Assembly (NCBI RefSeq): GCF_001436025.1
Contig: NZ_AZEQ01000004.1
Span: 1-64,000 of the forward strand
Source: Limosilactobacillus mucosae DSM 13345
GTDB taxonomy: Bacteria; Bacillota; Bacilli; Lactobacillales; Lactobacillaceae
Direction: 5' to 3'
DNA: 64,000 bases
The stretch's first letter is position 1. The number at the start of each line of letters is the position of its first letter. The position numbers were made by a program, and so were the translations under genes. A model generated the notes under the pieces. It did not search any database and had not been told where the DNA came from. It saw only the letters and a list, made by a program, of their open reading frames with translations. Shown piece by piece: positions 30,736 through 39,910 of this stretch.

Positions 30736-31929
30736 ATGCAACGATCGCAAAATGATAATGAATCGCGGATTGACTGGGGCATTATCTTCTGTGTGCTTTT
30801 GTTGGCGTTGATTGGACTGGCTTCAATCTATGTTGCGGCCAGCAATGATAAGACCCCGACCAGCATCACGCGTCAAGTAGTATCGCAATTGATTTGGTAT
30901 ATCATTGGGACGATCATGATTATCGTTATCATGCAGTTTGACGCCGAACAGCTCTGGAAAATCGCGCCAATCGTCTATTGGCTCGGAATCTTCTTGATGT
31001 TTGCCATCCTGGTCTTTTATAGTCGATCGTACTACGCCAGTACAGGTGCCAAGAGCTGGTTTGCCATTGGTCCGTTCACTTTTCAGCCTTCAGAAGTCAT
31101 GAAACCGGCCTATATATTAATGATGGGCCGCGTGATCACGACTCATAACAGTCAATACAGTACCCATACCGTTGAATCGGACTGGCGCTTGATTGGCAAG
31201 ATGCTGCTGTGGCTGATGCCGATTATGATCTCGCTGCACTTTCAAAACGACTTTGGGACTTCGCTGGTCTTCTTTGCTATTTTCTGTGGTATGGTCTTGG
31301 TAGGTGGCGTAACTTGGCGGATTATTGCCCCAGTTGCTACGGTTTTGATCGTTGTTGGCGGTTCGGCGCTGGCAATGGTTACCAGTACGACTGGTCGACG
31401 AATTTTAGAGCATATAGGCTTTCAAGCATACCAGTTTGAACGGGTTGATACCTGGCTGAATCCTCAAGCTGATACGACCAACCAAGGCTACCAGCTCTGG
31501 CAAAGCATTAAGGCGGTCGGCAGCGGTGGAATTACCGGGACGGGCTTTAACCACACGCATGTTTATGTACCGGTGCGTGAATCTGATATGATTTTTTCGG
31601 TTATCGGTGAAAACTTTGGCTTTATTGGCGGCGTCTTGCTGATTTTACTTTATCTGCTGCTGATCTATCTGATGATTCGGGTAACGTTTGATACCAAAAA
31701 TGAGTTCTATGCCTATATTTCAACCGGGGTTATTATGATGATCCTTTTCCACGTTTTTGAAAACATTGGAATGAATATCGGTCTTTTGCCATTGACTGGG
31801 ATTCCTTTGCCATTTATCAGTGCTGGTGGCTCGTCTTTGATCGGAAATCTGATTGGGATTGGAATGGTCATGTCGATGAGGTATCATCATCATTCCTACA
31901 TGTTCAGCAACAATCAAGAATTTCATTAG
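30736..31929 (+). CDS. rodA: Rod-shape SEDS glycosyltransferase RodA
   Basis: The 397-residue membrane protein of the RodA/FtsW/SpoVE family has about ten helices. Signatures are the FQPSEVMKPAYI segment near 115, HFQNDFGTSLVF, and GIPLPFISAGGSSLIGNLIGIGMVMS near the C-terminus. It polymerises lipid II in the elongation machinery. Proximity to mbl favours RodA over FtsW. AATAAGGAGAAA precedes ATG 30736. Confidence 0.92.
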   Translation: MQRSQNDNESRIDWGIIFCVLLLALIGLASIYVAASNDKTPTSITRQVVSQLIWYIIGTIMIIVIMQFDAEQLWKIAPIVYWLGIFLMFAILVFYSRSYYASTGAKSWFAIGPFTFQPSEVMKPAYILMMGRVITTHNSQYSTHTVESDWRLIGKMLLWLMPIMISLHFQNDFGTSLVFFAIFCGMVLVGGVTWRIIAPVATVLIVVGGSALAMVTSTTGRRILEHIGFQAYQFERVDTWLNPQADTTNQGYQLWQSIKAVGSGGITGTGFNHTHVYVPVRESDMIFSVIGENFGFIGGVLLILLYLLLIYLMIRVTFDTKNEFYAYISTGVIMMILFHVFENIGMNIGLLPLTGIPLPFISAGGSSLIGNLIGIGMVMSMRYHHHSYMFSNNQEFH

Positions 31930-31941
31930 GGGTGATGTAAG

Positions 31942-32232
31942 ATGGAACAGCCATGGTGGATTGATCATCAAGCCCGTGATCTGGTCGCAGTTGGCTTAAA
32001 AAAATCAGCACTGCAGGAATTAGGCCAACTGAATTTTATTGATGTAGCATTGGTGGGAACCCAGCTTAAAACCAATGACAGTCTGGCTACGATCGAAGGA
32101 CAGAAAATGATCGTCGATTTAAAAAGTCCGCTTGACGGTGTGATTGTCGCCGTTAATCCAGCATTGGAAGGCTGGGTGGCTGCTGACAGTGACGATGGTC
32201 AGTGGCTGATTAAGGTTCAGCCATTTAGCTGA
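31942..32232 (+). CDS. Glycine cleavage H-like (lipoyl domain) protein
   Basis: The 96-residue lipoyl-domain protein keeps the lipoylation lysine (Lys55 in EGQKM, the place of ESVKA in GcvH), followed by SPLDGVIVAVNPAL and a C-terminal WLIKVQ. It is shorter than true GcvH (about 125). No other glycine cleavage genes are nearby, so it may act as a lipoyl carrier or in redox regulation, as proposed for GcvH-like proteins of other Firmicutes. GGGGTG precedes ATG 31942. Last gene of the mbl-rodA cluster. Confidence 0.82.
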   Translation: MEQPWWIDHQARDLVAVGLKKSALQELGQLNFIDVALVGTQLKTNDSLATIEGQKMIVDLKSPLDGVIVAVNPALEGWVAADSDDGQWLIKVQPFS

Positions 32233-32248
32233 GTAAATTTCTCTGATT

Positions 32249-32285
32249 GCTGAGACCGGCATTGAAAGCCGGTCTCAGCTTTTTT
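32249..32285 (+). terminator. Terminator of the mbl-rodA cluster
   Basis: Twelve-base arms GCTGAGACCGGC and GCCGGTCTCAGC, seven-base loop, then six Ts. Confidence 0.92.
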
Positions 32286-32307
32286 ATGAAATTTATGAAA
32301 AAAAGTG

Positions 32308-32335
32308 TTGACGTAAATTAAAATTGCATTATAAT
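32308..32335 (+). promoter_or_regulatory. Promoter of the metQNI T-box transcript
   Basis: TTGACG (32308-32313), 16-bp spacer, TATAAT (32330-32335). Confidence 0.8.
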
Positions 32336-32341
32336 AACTAC

Positions 32342-32622
32342 ATAATCAATTAATCGAACGAACAAATTCAAACATATCGAAAAGTAGAGTAGATTGTGGC
32401 GCGTGCTCAGAGAGTTTCCGGTTGGTGCGAGGAAATTCGTTAAGCAGTCGAAGATGGGCTTGGAATGGTACTGGCGATATTTAGCCGGTAACGGGGTTGC
32501 AGCCGTTATCAATGCAAGGTGATTTTTTTAAGTCACCTACTGAGGCTTAATTTGCGAGAATTAGGCAAAAAAAGGTGGTACCGCGAAACACTCGTCCTTT
32601 TTATAAGGATGAGTGTTTTTTG
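32342..32622 (+). promoter_or_regulatory. T-box riboswitch, specifier AUG (Met)
   Basis: Stem I has an AGAGAG distal motif and a specifier loop side GAAGATGG with codon ATG at 32454-32456, the same pattern as in the leader at 8160. The T-box AGGTGGTACCGCG is at 32573-32585. The terminator ACACTCGTCCTT/AAGGATGAGTGT is at 32588-32615 with a T-run. Uncharged tRNA-Met should allow read-through into the methionine importer. Confidence 0.92.
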
Positions 32623-32727
32623 TTTGTTTTGATTAATGATCAAACAATTGGCTGCCGGCAGGCTGTTGTTTTAAAAAGCTATTATTAAAAGGGATTATTT
32701 AATTGAGGATTGAGAGGAGACATCATT

Positions 32728-33576
32728 ATGAACAAGCGTAAGAAAAAGACATTAATCTGGGTCGTTGTTGCATTGGTAGTCGTTATTGCTGGGATCTTCA
32801 GCTTTGGCAATTTTGGCAAGCAAAAGGAACAAACCGTAACGGTCGGGGTCGTTTCACCATCTAAGCAGGATGAGGCCGTTTGGAATCAGGTTAAAAAGAC
32901 GGCCAAGAGCAAATACAATGTTGATATTAAGCTTAAGACGTTTACTGACTACAACCAGCCAAACAAGGCTCTGCAAAGCGGCAGCATCGATCTGAACGCT
33001 TTCCAGCACAAAGCTTTCCTGGATGCATGGAACAAGGCTAACAAAGGCTCCTTGGTTTCAATTGGCAAGACCTTCATCACGCCAATTCACCTCTACTCCA
33101 ACAACTACAAGAGCGTTAAGAGTCTGCCAGACGGTGCTACGATTGCCGTTCCAAACGATGCATCAAACGAAAGCCGGGCACTGTACGTTTTGCAGAGTGC
33201 AGGACTGATTACCTTAAAGAAGAACACGAACTCTTTGGCAACGATCAACTCAATTGCCAAGAACCCAAAGAACCTGAAGATTAAAGAAGTTGCTGCCGAC
33301 CAAGCAGCACGGACGCTGGACAGTGTTGACGCAGCAGTCGTTAACACCAACTACGCTGTGGCTGCTAAGCTTTCAATTAAGAAGTCCATCTTTACTGAAC
33401 CAGTCAACAAGGATTCTGAACAATGGATCAACTTGATCGCTGCTCGTAAGAAGGACCGCGACAAGGAAGCCTACAAAGATGTTGTAAAGGCATACCAAAC
33501 GGAAAAGGTTAAGAAGGTCATCAACGAACAATACAAAGGTCTGGAAAAGCCAGCTTGGGACATTAAGCTGAAGTAA
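32728..33576 (+). CDS. metQ: Methionine ABC transporter substrate-binding protein (NlpA/MetQ family)
   Basis: The 282-residue binding protein of the NlpA family has VTVGVVSPSKQDEAVWNQV at the mature start, SGSIDLNAFQHKAFLDAW, and IAVPNDASNESRALYVLQSAGLI. The N-terminus has a basic start and a hydrophobic helix (about 9-28) but no lipobox Cys, so it is probably held by an uncleaved membrane anchor instead of a lipid. GAGAGGAGA precedes ATG 32728. The Met T-box supports methionine as ligand. Confidence 0.92.
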   Translation: MNKRKKKTLIWVVVALVVVIAGIFSFGNFGKQKEQTVTVGVVSPSKQDEAVWNQVKKTAKSKYNVDIKLKTFTDYNQPNKALQSGSIDLNAFQHKAFLDAWNKANKGSLVSIGKTFITPIHLYSNNYKSVKSLPDGATIAVPNDASNESRALYVLQSAGLITLKKNTNSLATINSIAKNPKNLKIKEVAADQAARTLDSVDAAVVNTNYAVAAKLSIKKSIFTEPVNKDSEQWINLIAARKKDRDKEAYKDVVKAYQTEKVKKVINEQYKGLEKPAWDIKLK

Positions 33577-33605
33577 TTTCCACCAGATAGAAGGAGAAGA
33601 GATAT

Positions 33606-34673
33606 ATGGGGACAAACATTATTGATTTGGAACACATCGACGTTACGTTCCAGACTGGCAAAAACGAAACTGTTCAAGCCGTTAAGGATGTCACCCTGCA
33701 AGTCGAAAAAGGCGACATCTATGGGGTAGTTGGCTACTCGGGTGCCGGCAAGTCAACGCTGGTTCGCACGATCAACCTGCTGCAAAAGCCAACTGCAGGC
33801 AAGATCACGGTTGAAGGCGAAGTGCTGTTTGCTGATCACAAGCAGCAGATCAGCAACGCAAAACTGCAGGAAAAGCGACGCAACATCGGAATGATCTTTC
33901 AGCATTTCAATCTGCTGAACGAAACGACGGTGCTCGACAATGTCATGTTTGCCCTCAAGCACAGCAAGCTCAGTGATGACGAGGTCGAACAAAAGTCATT
34001 GAAACTCTTGGATCTGGTCGGCTTAAAGGATAAGGCCGATGCCTATCCAGTTCAGCTTTCCGGTGGCGAGCAGCAGCGGGTTGCCATTGCCCGGGCATTG
34101 GCCAATGATCCAGAAATTTTGATTTCTGACGAGGCAACCTCGGCGCTGGACCCTCGCAATACCAACCAGATTTTAGACCTGCTCAAGGATCTAAATGAAA
34201 AGCTTGGTCTTACAATCATCTTGATTACTCACGAAATGGATGCCGTTAAGCGTGTTGCCAACAAGATTGCGGTAATGCAGCATGGGGTGATCATTGAAAA
34301 AGGCGAGCTGCGGCAAGTCTTCTTGCGGCCACAGCAGGAACTGACGCGTCAATTTGTCGGTGGTTCACTGGCGGCCATGGATACGCTGCGCTCAATGAAC
34401 CTAGGGACGCTTGATGATGATGAAGAGTTATATCAGCTGGTCTACAGCGGCGATTCAGTTGCTGAGCCACTGATTATCGGACTTTACCGGGCAACCGGCG
34501 TCGAAGCCAGCATGATCTATGGCAACGTTGAGGTATTAGGCAACGTGCCAATCGGGATGCTGTTTGTGATCGTAAAGGGAACGCCTGATCAAAGAGAGGC
34601 AGCCGTAAAGTTCTTTAAGGATCGAGACGTTGAAGTAACCAAGATTGATGATCGGGGGATTTGGCATGACTGA
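33606..34673 (+). CDS. metN: Methionine ABC transporter ATP-binding protein
   Basis: The 355-residue ATPase has Walker [10 protein letters not shown], signature [15 protein letters not shown], Walker [14 protein letters not shown], and a C-terminal NIL domain (about 275-350) that in MetN senses methionine and shuts transport. AGAAGGAGAAG precedes ATG 33606. It overlaps metI by 8 bp. Confidence 0.95.
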   Translation: MGTNIIDLEHIDVTFQTGKNETVQAVKDVTLQVEKGDIYGVVGYSGAGKSTLVRTINLLQKPTAGKITVEGEVLFADHKQQISNAKLQEKRRNIGMIFQHFNLLNETTVLDNVMFALKHSKLSDDEVEQKSLKLLDLVGLKDKADAYPVQLSGGEQQRVAIARALANDPEILISDEATSALDPRNTNQILDLLKDLNEKLGLTIILITHEMDAVKRVANKIAVMQHGVIIEKGELRQVFLRPQQELTRQFVGGSLAAMDTLRSMNLGTLDDDEELYQLVYSGDSVAEPLIIGLYRATGVEASMIYGNVEVLGNVPIGMLFVIVKGTPDQREAAVKFFKDRDVEVTKIDDRGIWHD

Positions 34674-35367
34674 GTTTTTTGCAAAATATTTTCCTAATGT
34701 TGTCCAACTCGGCTGGAGCGGCGACAGTGGCTGGGGTACCTCAATTGGTCAAACGCTGTATATGACGTTTTGGCCAGCTGTCTTTGGTGGAATCCTCGGT
34801 GTGTTGTTCGGCGTGATTCTGGTAGTCGCAAAACCCGGCGGCATTATGGAGAATAAGACGCTGTTTAGTATTTCTGACAAGATCGTTTCATTGTTCCGGG
34901 CCATTCCATTTATCATTTTGTTGGCCTTCATTGCTCCGTTTACGCAATTGATCGTTGGTACGCAGATTGGGACGACGGCAGCTTTGGTACCATTGTCCTT
35001 GGGATTCTTCCCATTTTATGCGCGTCAAGTGCAGGTTGCGTTAGAAAGCGTGAATTATGGTAAGATCGAGGCTGCGCAGGCGATCGGCGCTACTAATACT
35101 GATATCATCTTCGAAGTCTACTTGCGTGAAGCACGTTCTGAATTGGTGCGGGTGACTACGGTTTCATTGATCAGTCTGGTTGGTCTCACGGCCATGGCTG
35201 GTGCGGTTGGTGCCGGTGGTCTTGGTAATACGGCCATTGCATATGGATACGATCGTTTCTGCAACGACATTACAATCGTGGCGACCTTGCTGGTATTGCT
35301 GCTGGTGATTATCATTCAACTGGTTGGTGACGTTTTGGCAAAGGCCGTTAACCACCAAAACCGTTAA
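34666..35367 (+). CDS. metI: Methionine ABC transporter permease
   Basis: The 233-residue permease has five to six membrane helices and the ATPase-coupling loop ([25 protein letters not shown]). Start is ATG 34666, within the last eight bases of metN; AGGAT/GGGGG lies upstream. It completes the MetQNI importer. Confidence 0.94.
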   Translation: MTEFFAKYFPNVVQLGWSGDSGWGTSIGQTLYMTFWPAVFGGILGVLFGVILVVAKPGGIMENKTLFSISDKIVSLFRAIPFIILLAFIAPFTQLIVGTQIGTTAALVPLSLGFFPFYARQVQVALESVNYGKIEAAQAIGATNTDIIFEVYLREARSELVRVTTVSLISLVGLTAMAGAVGAGGLGNTAIAYGYDRFCNDITIVATLLVLLLVIIIQLVGDVLAKAVNHQNR

Positions 35368-35382
35368 TTTGATTAGATTATG

Positions 35383-35413
35383 GAAACGGCTTTTTGGGGC
35401 CGTTTCTTTTTTT
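35383..35413 (+). terminator. Terminator after metI
   Basis: GAAACGGC and GCCGTTTC pair around an 8-base loop, then seven Ts. The next gene begins only 14 bp later, so some read-through may feed it. Confidence 0.85.
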
Positions 35414-35427
35414 CGAGGTGTTGAACA

Positions 35428-36570
35428 ATGGATAAGGAAAAGCAAGCAAAAATTTTAAAAGATCTGATTCATATCAACTCGGTAAACGGCAATGAGCTTG
35501 ATGTTGCCGACTACTTAGCACGACTATTTGCTCAGTATGGCATGGATGCTAAGGTGGATGCGTTTGGCGAGCGGCGGGCCAATCTGATCGTTGAGTTTGG
35601 ACAGGGCAATACTGATCGGGTCTTGGGAATTACTGGTCATATGGATACGGTCGCCGTGGGTAATCGTGCTAACTGGCATCATGATCCATTTGGTGCTGAA
35701 AGCCAGGGAGATCGACTCTTTGGCCGTGGCGCCGCGGACATGAAAAGCGGATTGGCTGCGCAGGCAATTGCTTTGATTGAGCTTAAGGAAAGCGGCTGGC
35801 AGCCTGATGGCAAGATCCGTTTGATTGCAACGGCTGGCGAGGAATATGGAACACCAGGCGCCAATCGTTTGGAGAAGAAAGGCATTGCTAAAGATCTGAG
35901 TGCCTTGATCGTAGGTGAGCCAACGGGCGGCAATATCGTTTATGCCACGTCGGGAAGCTATAACTATCAAGTAGTCTGCAAGGGCCGCTCAGCACACAGC
36001 TCCATGCCTGAACGCGGGATCAATGCCGTCAGCGGTCTGGCTCGTTTTATCGAACTGGAGGCCAGCTTATTTGATAACGTGCCGCTGGATCAGTACCTAG
36101 GCAGCGTTAAGCATTCAATTACGATTTTAAAAGCAGGCGATCAGGTCAATACGATTCCTGATCGTGCCGAACTGCGCGGCAATCTTCGACCAACGCGTGC
36201 GTTTGATAATGAAAGGGTTACGCAGCGGCTTGGGCAGGCGATTGACTATCTAAATCAGACTACGGATTATGAATTGACGCTCAATATCTTAAATGATTGG
36301 TGGCCGATTGCAACTGATCCACAAAGCGATTTGGTAAAACTGGCCTTAAAGGCAGCTAGCGACAGCTATGCCAATCAACCAGAGCTGACGATCATCAATG
36401 GAGCTACCGATGCCAGCGTGTTTGTCAAGCATCGTGCTGATCTGCCGGTTGTCGTGTTGGGTGCTGATGAATGGTCGCGGGCGCATCAGATTGATGAGTA
36501 TACGACCTGGTCGAGCTATTTTGCCACGATTAATGCCTACCGTACCATCATGCATGATTTCTTTGGCTAG
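35428..36570 (+). CDS. M20 family metallopeptidase/deacylase (ArgE/DapE type)
   Basis: The 380-residue zinc hydrolase has the first metal site in GITGHMDTVAVG, the second in GRGAADMKSG, and the catalytic Glu in ATAGEEYGTPG. The lid domain has the conserved His in GRSAHSSMPERGINA. The nearest described families are succinyl-diaminopimelate desuccinylase and acetylornithine deacetylase. No lysine or arginine genes are nearby; its place behind metQNI suggests hydrolysis of an N-acyl amino acid or dipeptide, possibly methionine-linked (inference). Confidence 0.85.
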   Translation: MDKEKQAKILKDLIHINSVNGNELDVADYLARLFAQYGMDAKVDAFGERRANLIVEFGQGNTDRVLGITGHMDTVAVGNRANWHHDPFGAESQGDRLFGRGAADMKSGLAAQAIALIELKESGWQPDGKIRLIATAGEEYGTPGANRLEKKGIAKDLSALIVGEPTGGNIVYATSGSYNYQVVCKGRSAHSSMPERGINAVSGLARFIELEASLFDNVPLDQYLGSVKHSITILKAGDQVNTIPDRAELRGNLRPTRAFDNERVTQRLGQAIDYLNQTTDYELTLNILNDWWPIATDPQSDLVKLALKAASDSYANQPELTIINGATDASVFVKHRADLPVVVLGADEWSRAHQIDEYTTWSSYFATINAYRTIMHDFFG

Positions 36571-36582
36571 CTAAAAGACTGG

Positions 36583-36615
36583 AAGACCTTCATGTTGGAT
36601 CATGAAGGTCTTTTT
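36583..36615 (+). terminator. Terminator after the M20 peptidase gene
   Basis: AAGACCTTCATG and CATGAAGGTCTT, six-base loop, T-run. Confidence 0.9.
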
Positions 36616-36656
36616 ATTGTGATAAAATTAAATAATTACCAAAAAGGGGGATGCCT

Positions 36657-37616
36657 ATGACTGAATCAATTGCCAGTCTAAAAGAACAACTGATTGAGCT
36701 GCATCAGCGCGTTGATAATGCCGAGATCTTTCAATCACTGTATCAGCGAGTTGGCGAACTGATTGAAAAGGTTCCCAGCCAAAAGCGAACCAGCTATGAA
36801 CCGCCTGCTGACGACCGACGCTATCTAAAAAACGAAATGTCTGCAATTGAGCTGCAGATACTTGAAAAAGAGCCGCTTGACCAGGCACAAAAAAACAGTT
36901 TATTTTATCATCTGGCTTCGGTTGATCGATTGGCCAGAGAAGGCTCAAGGCAGGCAATCAATGATTTATTGGGACATGAGATGGTCAGTGCTGAAGAGGT
37001 CGCGCGTTGGACAGACTATGTGTTGCAAGACGATATCTTATATGCGCATGTCTTGGAGCCTAAAAATCAGGCTGTTTTTATGCGGGCTTCAGCAGTCAAC
37101 ATGCTGCATTCTTTTTTAATGGCTGATCGGTTCGGCTATTTTTTTCTGACTGAAGAAAAGCTGCAGGAGGTAATTGATAAGGTTGCACTCTTAGTCTTGC
37201 TGGAAAAAGATACCAGAGGCTTTATCGGCAGACGCGGCTGGGCACATATGTTTTTTGAACTGACCAATATTTTTAAGGAAATGACGGAACGCACGGATCT
37301 TTTAAGAGGCGACCATATTTTTATGATGACCGTTTTAGTGGAACGCTATCGTCGGTTGCGCACGCCGCTGGAAATGGGCGAGCAAAATGAGATTGCGGAG
37401 TATTTAGTCTCTCTGCTCAAGCGTCATCGTCTGTACCAGGATTATTTTTTGATGGAATTAAAAGATTGGCGCGCTTGGCTGAAGCAGCAGTCAGACGTTG
37501 ATAACGAGGGAGATTGGCATCTGTTTTTCAACTATCAGCGCTTGATGACGGCCCTGCTGGTTGACAAAGATCTGCCGCCTAAGGTTATGGCTGAGATCAT
37601 TGAACAGGAGATTTAG
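36657..37616 (+). CDS. DUF2785 domain protein
   Basis: The 319-residue, helix-rich soluble protein has in its middle the motif DTRGFIGRRGWAHMFFELTNIFKEM, which resembles the DUF2785 signature (RGFxGxxGWAHAxAHxADLL). No catalytic function is known. ATG 36657 is chosen over 36651 because the G-run of the ribosome site ends at 36650. It precedes ddl but has its own terminator upstream and a separate ddl promoter downstream. Confidence 0.75.
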   Translation: MTESIASLKEQLIELHQRVDNAEIFQSLYQRVGELIEKVPSQKRTSYEPPADDRRYLKNEMSAIELQILEKEPLDQAQKNSLFYHLASVDRLAREGSRQAINDLLGHEMVSAEEVARWTDYVLQDDILYAHVLEPKNQAVFMRASAVNMLHSFLMADRFGYFFLTEEKLQEVIDKVALLVLLEKDTRGFIGRRGWAHMFFELTNIFKEMTERTDLLRGDHIFMMTVLVERYRRLRTPLEMGEQNEIAEYLVSLLKRHRLYQDYFLMELKDWRAWLKQQSDVDNEGDWHLFFNYQRLMTALLVDKDLPPKVMAEIIEQEI

Positions 37617-37645
37617 TTGTCAACGTTTACAGATAGTGTTATACT
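37617..37645 (+). promoter_or_regulatory. Promoter of ddl
   Basis: TTGTCA (37617-37622), 17-bp spacer, TATACT (37640-37645) with TG extension. Confidence 0.75.
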
Positions 37646-37702
37646 GTAGTTTCTAATAAAAACGGTTTAAGTACATTTAAAATTAGATAGGTGGTATTTT
37701 AC

Positions 37703-38836
37703 ATGACGAACAAAAAGCTGCACGTAGCATTGCTGTTCGGGGGCAATTCTTCGGAACACGATGTCTCTAAACGGAGCGCTCACAATGTATTTGACGCGAT
37801 GGACAAGAACAAATATGACGTCAGCCTGTTTATGTTCACCAAAGATGGAATTCTGCTGAACAATGAATACTCACAGCGGATCTTTGACGGCGAACCAGAA
37901 GATGCCGTAGTCAAGGAAGCTTATGCCAATATGGATCTTGATGCGCCACTCGCACCAATTCAAGCATTGAGCACGGTTAAGCAGATCGATTTCTTCATTC
38001 CGGTTATTCACGGTAACTTAGGTGAGGATGGTACGGTCCAGGGGCTGTTCCGTCTGTTGAAGAAGCCATATATTGGTTCAGGAATTGCTGCCAGTGCCAT
38101 GTCGTTTGACAAGGATCTGACCAAGAAGATCATTACGCAAGCTGGAATCCGCAATACGCCATACATTCTGCTGACGCCAGAAAATCGCGATCAGTACGAC
38201 TGGCATGCCATCCAAGAAGAACTTGGCGATCTGGTATTCGTTAAGCCAGCCAAGCAAGGTTCTTCAGTCGGAATTCATAAAGTTGAAAACGAGGCTGAAT
38301 TAAAGGCTGCTCTTGATGATGCCTTTAAGTATGACTTTAAGGTCTTGGTTGAGCAGGGGATTGATCACCCTCGTGAAATTGAAATCTCAATTCTTGGTAA
38401 TGAGCATCCAATCGCTTCTAAGCTTGGCGGTATCCGCGTACCAAGCGATGACCCATTCTACGACTATGAAAATAAATTTGTCGATGCCAGTGGCGTGGTC
38501 TTTGATCTGCCGGTAATCCTGCCAGACGACCTGACGCAGGAAATTACCGATATGGCACTGAAAGCTTACAAGGCACTTGGCATGAAGGGACTTTGCCGAA
38601 TTGACTTCCTGGTTGACCAAAACAATGTTCCATACTTGAGTGAGCCGAATACGCTGCCAGGTTTCACCAACATCAGTCTTTATCCGCAGATGTGGGAAGT
38701 TTCTGGCATTAAGTACTCAGATTTAATTGATCGCCTGATTAAGCTGGGCCTGGAAGAATTTGAACGGCAAGAACAGATTAAGTATGATTTCCAGTCGCTT
38801 GGTGAAGAAAAGGTCGGTAAAAAAGAATACCACTAA
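37703..38836 (+). CDS. ddl: D-alanine--D-alanine/D-lactate ligase, Phe-type
   Basis: The 377-residue ATP-grasp ligase makes the C-terminal dipeptide or depsipeptide of the peptidoglycan stem. Motifs: FGGNSSEHDVS, IPVIHGNLGEDGTVQG, VKPAKQGSSVG, and SEPNTLPGFT. The active-site loop reads YDYENKF (253-259). The Phe in place of Tyr is the residue that marks D-Ala-D-Lac ligases of vancomycin-resistant Leuconostoc and lactobacilli (Phe261 in L. mesenteroides). The expected product is therefore D-Ala-D-Lac, giving intrinsic vancomycin resistance. AGGTGG precedes ATG 37703. Confidence 0.94.
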   Translation: MTNKKLHVALLFGGNSSEHDVSKRSAHNVFDAMDKNKYDVSLFMFTKDGILLNNEYSQRIFDGEPEDAVVKEAYANMDLDAPLAPIQALSTVKQIDFFIPVIHGNLGEDGTVQGLFRLLKKPYIGSGIAASAMSFDKDLTKKIITQAGIRNTPYILLTPENRDQYDWHAIQEELGDLVFVKPAKQGSSVGIHKVENEAELKAALDDAFKYDFKVLVEQGIDHPREIEISILGNEHPIASKLGGIRVPSDDPFYDYENKFVDASGVVFDLPVILPDDLTQEITDMALKAYKALGMKGLCRIDFLVDQNNVPYLSEPNTLPGFTNISLYPQMWEVSGIKYSDLIDRLIKLGLEEFERQEQIKYDFQSLGEEKVGKKEYH

Positions 38837-38862
38837 AATAAGCAATTAAGATGATTAATAAC

Positions 38863-38898
38863 AACCTCCAGAGCTGCCAGCCAGTTTTGGAGGTTTTA
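38863..38898 (+). terminator. Terminator of ddl
   Basis: AACCTCCA (38863-38870) and TGGAGGTT (38888-38895) followed by Ts. Confidence 0.8.
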
Positions 38899-39013
38899 TA
38901 TTTGGCAAACTATTTATAATTGTCTAATTATTGATAAATTTATGATAAAATAATCATACACATATTTATATTGGTTAATTGGTTTTACTATACATATTAA
39001 GAAGGAACATTAG

Positions 39014-39853
39014 ATGAAGCTTCGTGGGGATATCTTTAAGCAGATTCGGCGCAAACGGGGACTGTCACAGACGGCATTAGCGGAAGGAATCTGTACGCAG
39101 GCAACGATTAGCCTGATGGAAAAACAAAATCGAATTCCTAAAATGAATATTTTGACTGCACTTTGTTCGCGGTTGGATATTTCGGCAAATGAGATTATTG
39201 AAAATGATGACGTTTCAATGACGGCAACTTTTGATCAGATTGGCCGTCTGTTGGCAGAAAGACAGTTTGAAGATGCCCAGACTGCCTTGCAGATGATCAA
39301 GGTCAAAAATCTGCAAAATGAATTTGATAAGCAGCGCTACTATTATTTGCTAGGGATGCTGCAGGTACAAAATCATCAATTTGATGAAGCAATCTTTAAC
39401 TTTGAATTGGTTCTGACGCAATTTTCGACCGCTAGTGCCAATATTTATCTGGCGATGACCACGATTGGCATGGCGATGGCCTATGAAAAGATCGGCAGTC
39501 AAAGTCGAGCGCTGAGGTTGGTTGAAAGGGCAATGCGCTTGATTGATGAAAAAAAACTGACTGGTGGCCAGCTGCAGTGGATCGTAGTCTATGAATACAT
39601 ATCTGGCTTGTATCTGGCACTGGGGCAGCCGCAGTTGTCACTCAATGCGGCGCAGCGCGGTATTGAAATCTGTCGGCAGATGCGCTCGATGTTTCTGCTT
39701 GATCGCTATTATCTGCATGCCGGCAAGGCGCAGCTGGCACTGGCCAATCAGGCGGTGGGCAAACAGGATTTAGAGATTGCTCACAGTTTGGCGCTGGTTG
39801 GTCAGCATCCTGAACTGGTTAAGGAATCAATGAAGGCCTTAGCAATGGCTTAA
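39014..39853 (+). CDS. XRE-family regulator with TPR-like C-terminal domain (RRNPP-like)
   Basis: The 279-residue regulator has an N-terminal helix-turn-helix (IRRKRGLSQTALAEGICTQATISLMEKQNRIP, about 11-42) and a long all-helical region (about 70-275) with TPR-like repeats such as YYYLLGMLQVQNHQFDEAIFNFELVL. This is the layout of peptide-sensing RRNPP regulators (Rgg, PlcR, PrgX). No candidate signal-peptide gene is visible next to it, so it may be an orphan or sense something else. GAAGGA precedes ATG 39014. Confidence 0.85.
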   Translation: MKLRGDIFKQIRRKRGLSQTALAEGICTQATISLMEKQNRIPKMNILTALCSRLDISANEIIENDDVSMTATFDQIGRLLAERQFEDAQTALQMIKVKNLQNEFDKQRYYYLLGMLQVQNHQFDEAIFNFELVLTQFSTASANIYLAMTTIGMAMAYEKIGSQSRALRLVERAMRLIDEKKLTGGQLQWIVVYEYISGLYLALGQPQLSLNAAQRGIEICRQMRSMFLLDRYYLHAGKAQLALANQAVGKQDLEIAHSLALVGQHPELVKESMKALAMA

Positions 39854-39867
39854 AAATATACATACAA

Positions 39868-39901
39868 AAAAGCGTTGACTGAAATTTCAGTCAACGCTTT
39901 T
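39868..39901. terminator. Bidirectional terminator between regulator and usp
   Basis: Perfect 17-base arms AAAAGCGTTGACTGAAA and TTTCAGTCAACGCTTTT, with A- and T-runs on both sides, serving convergent genes. Confidence 0.9.
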
Positions 39902-39910
39902 AATTATGCT

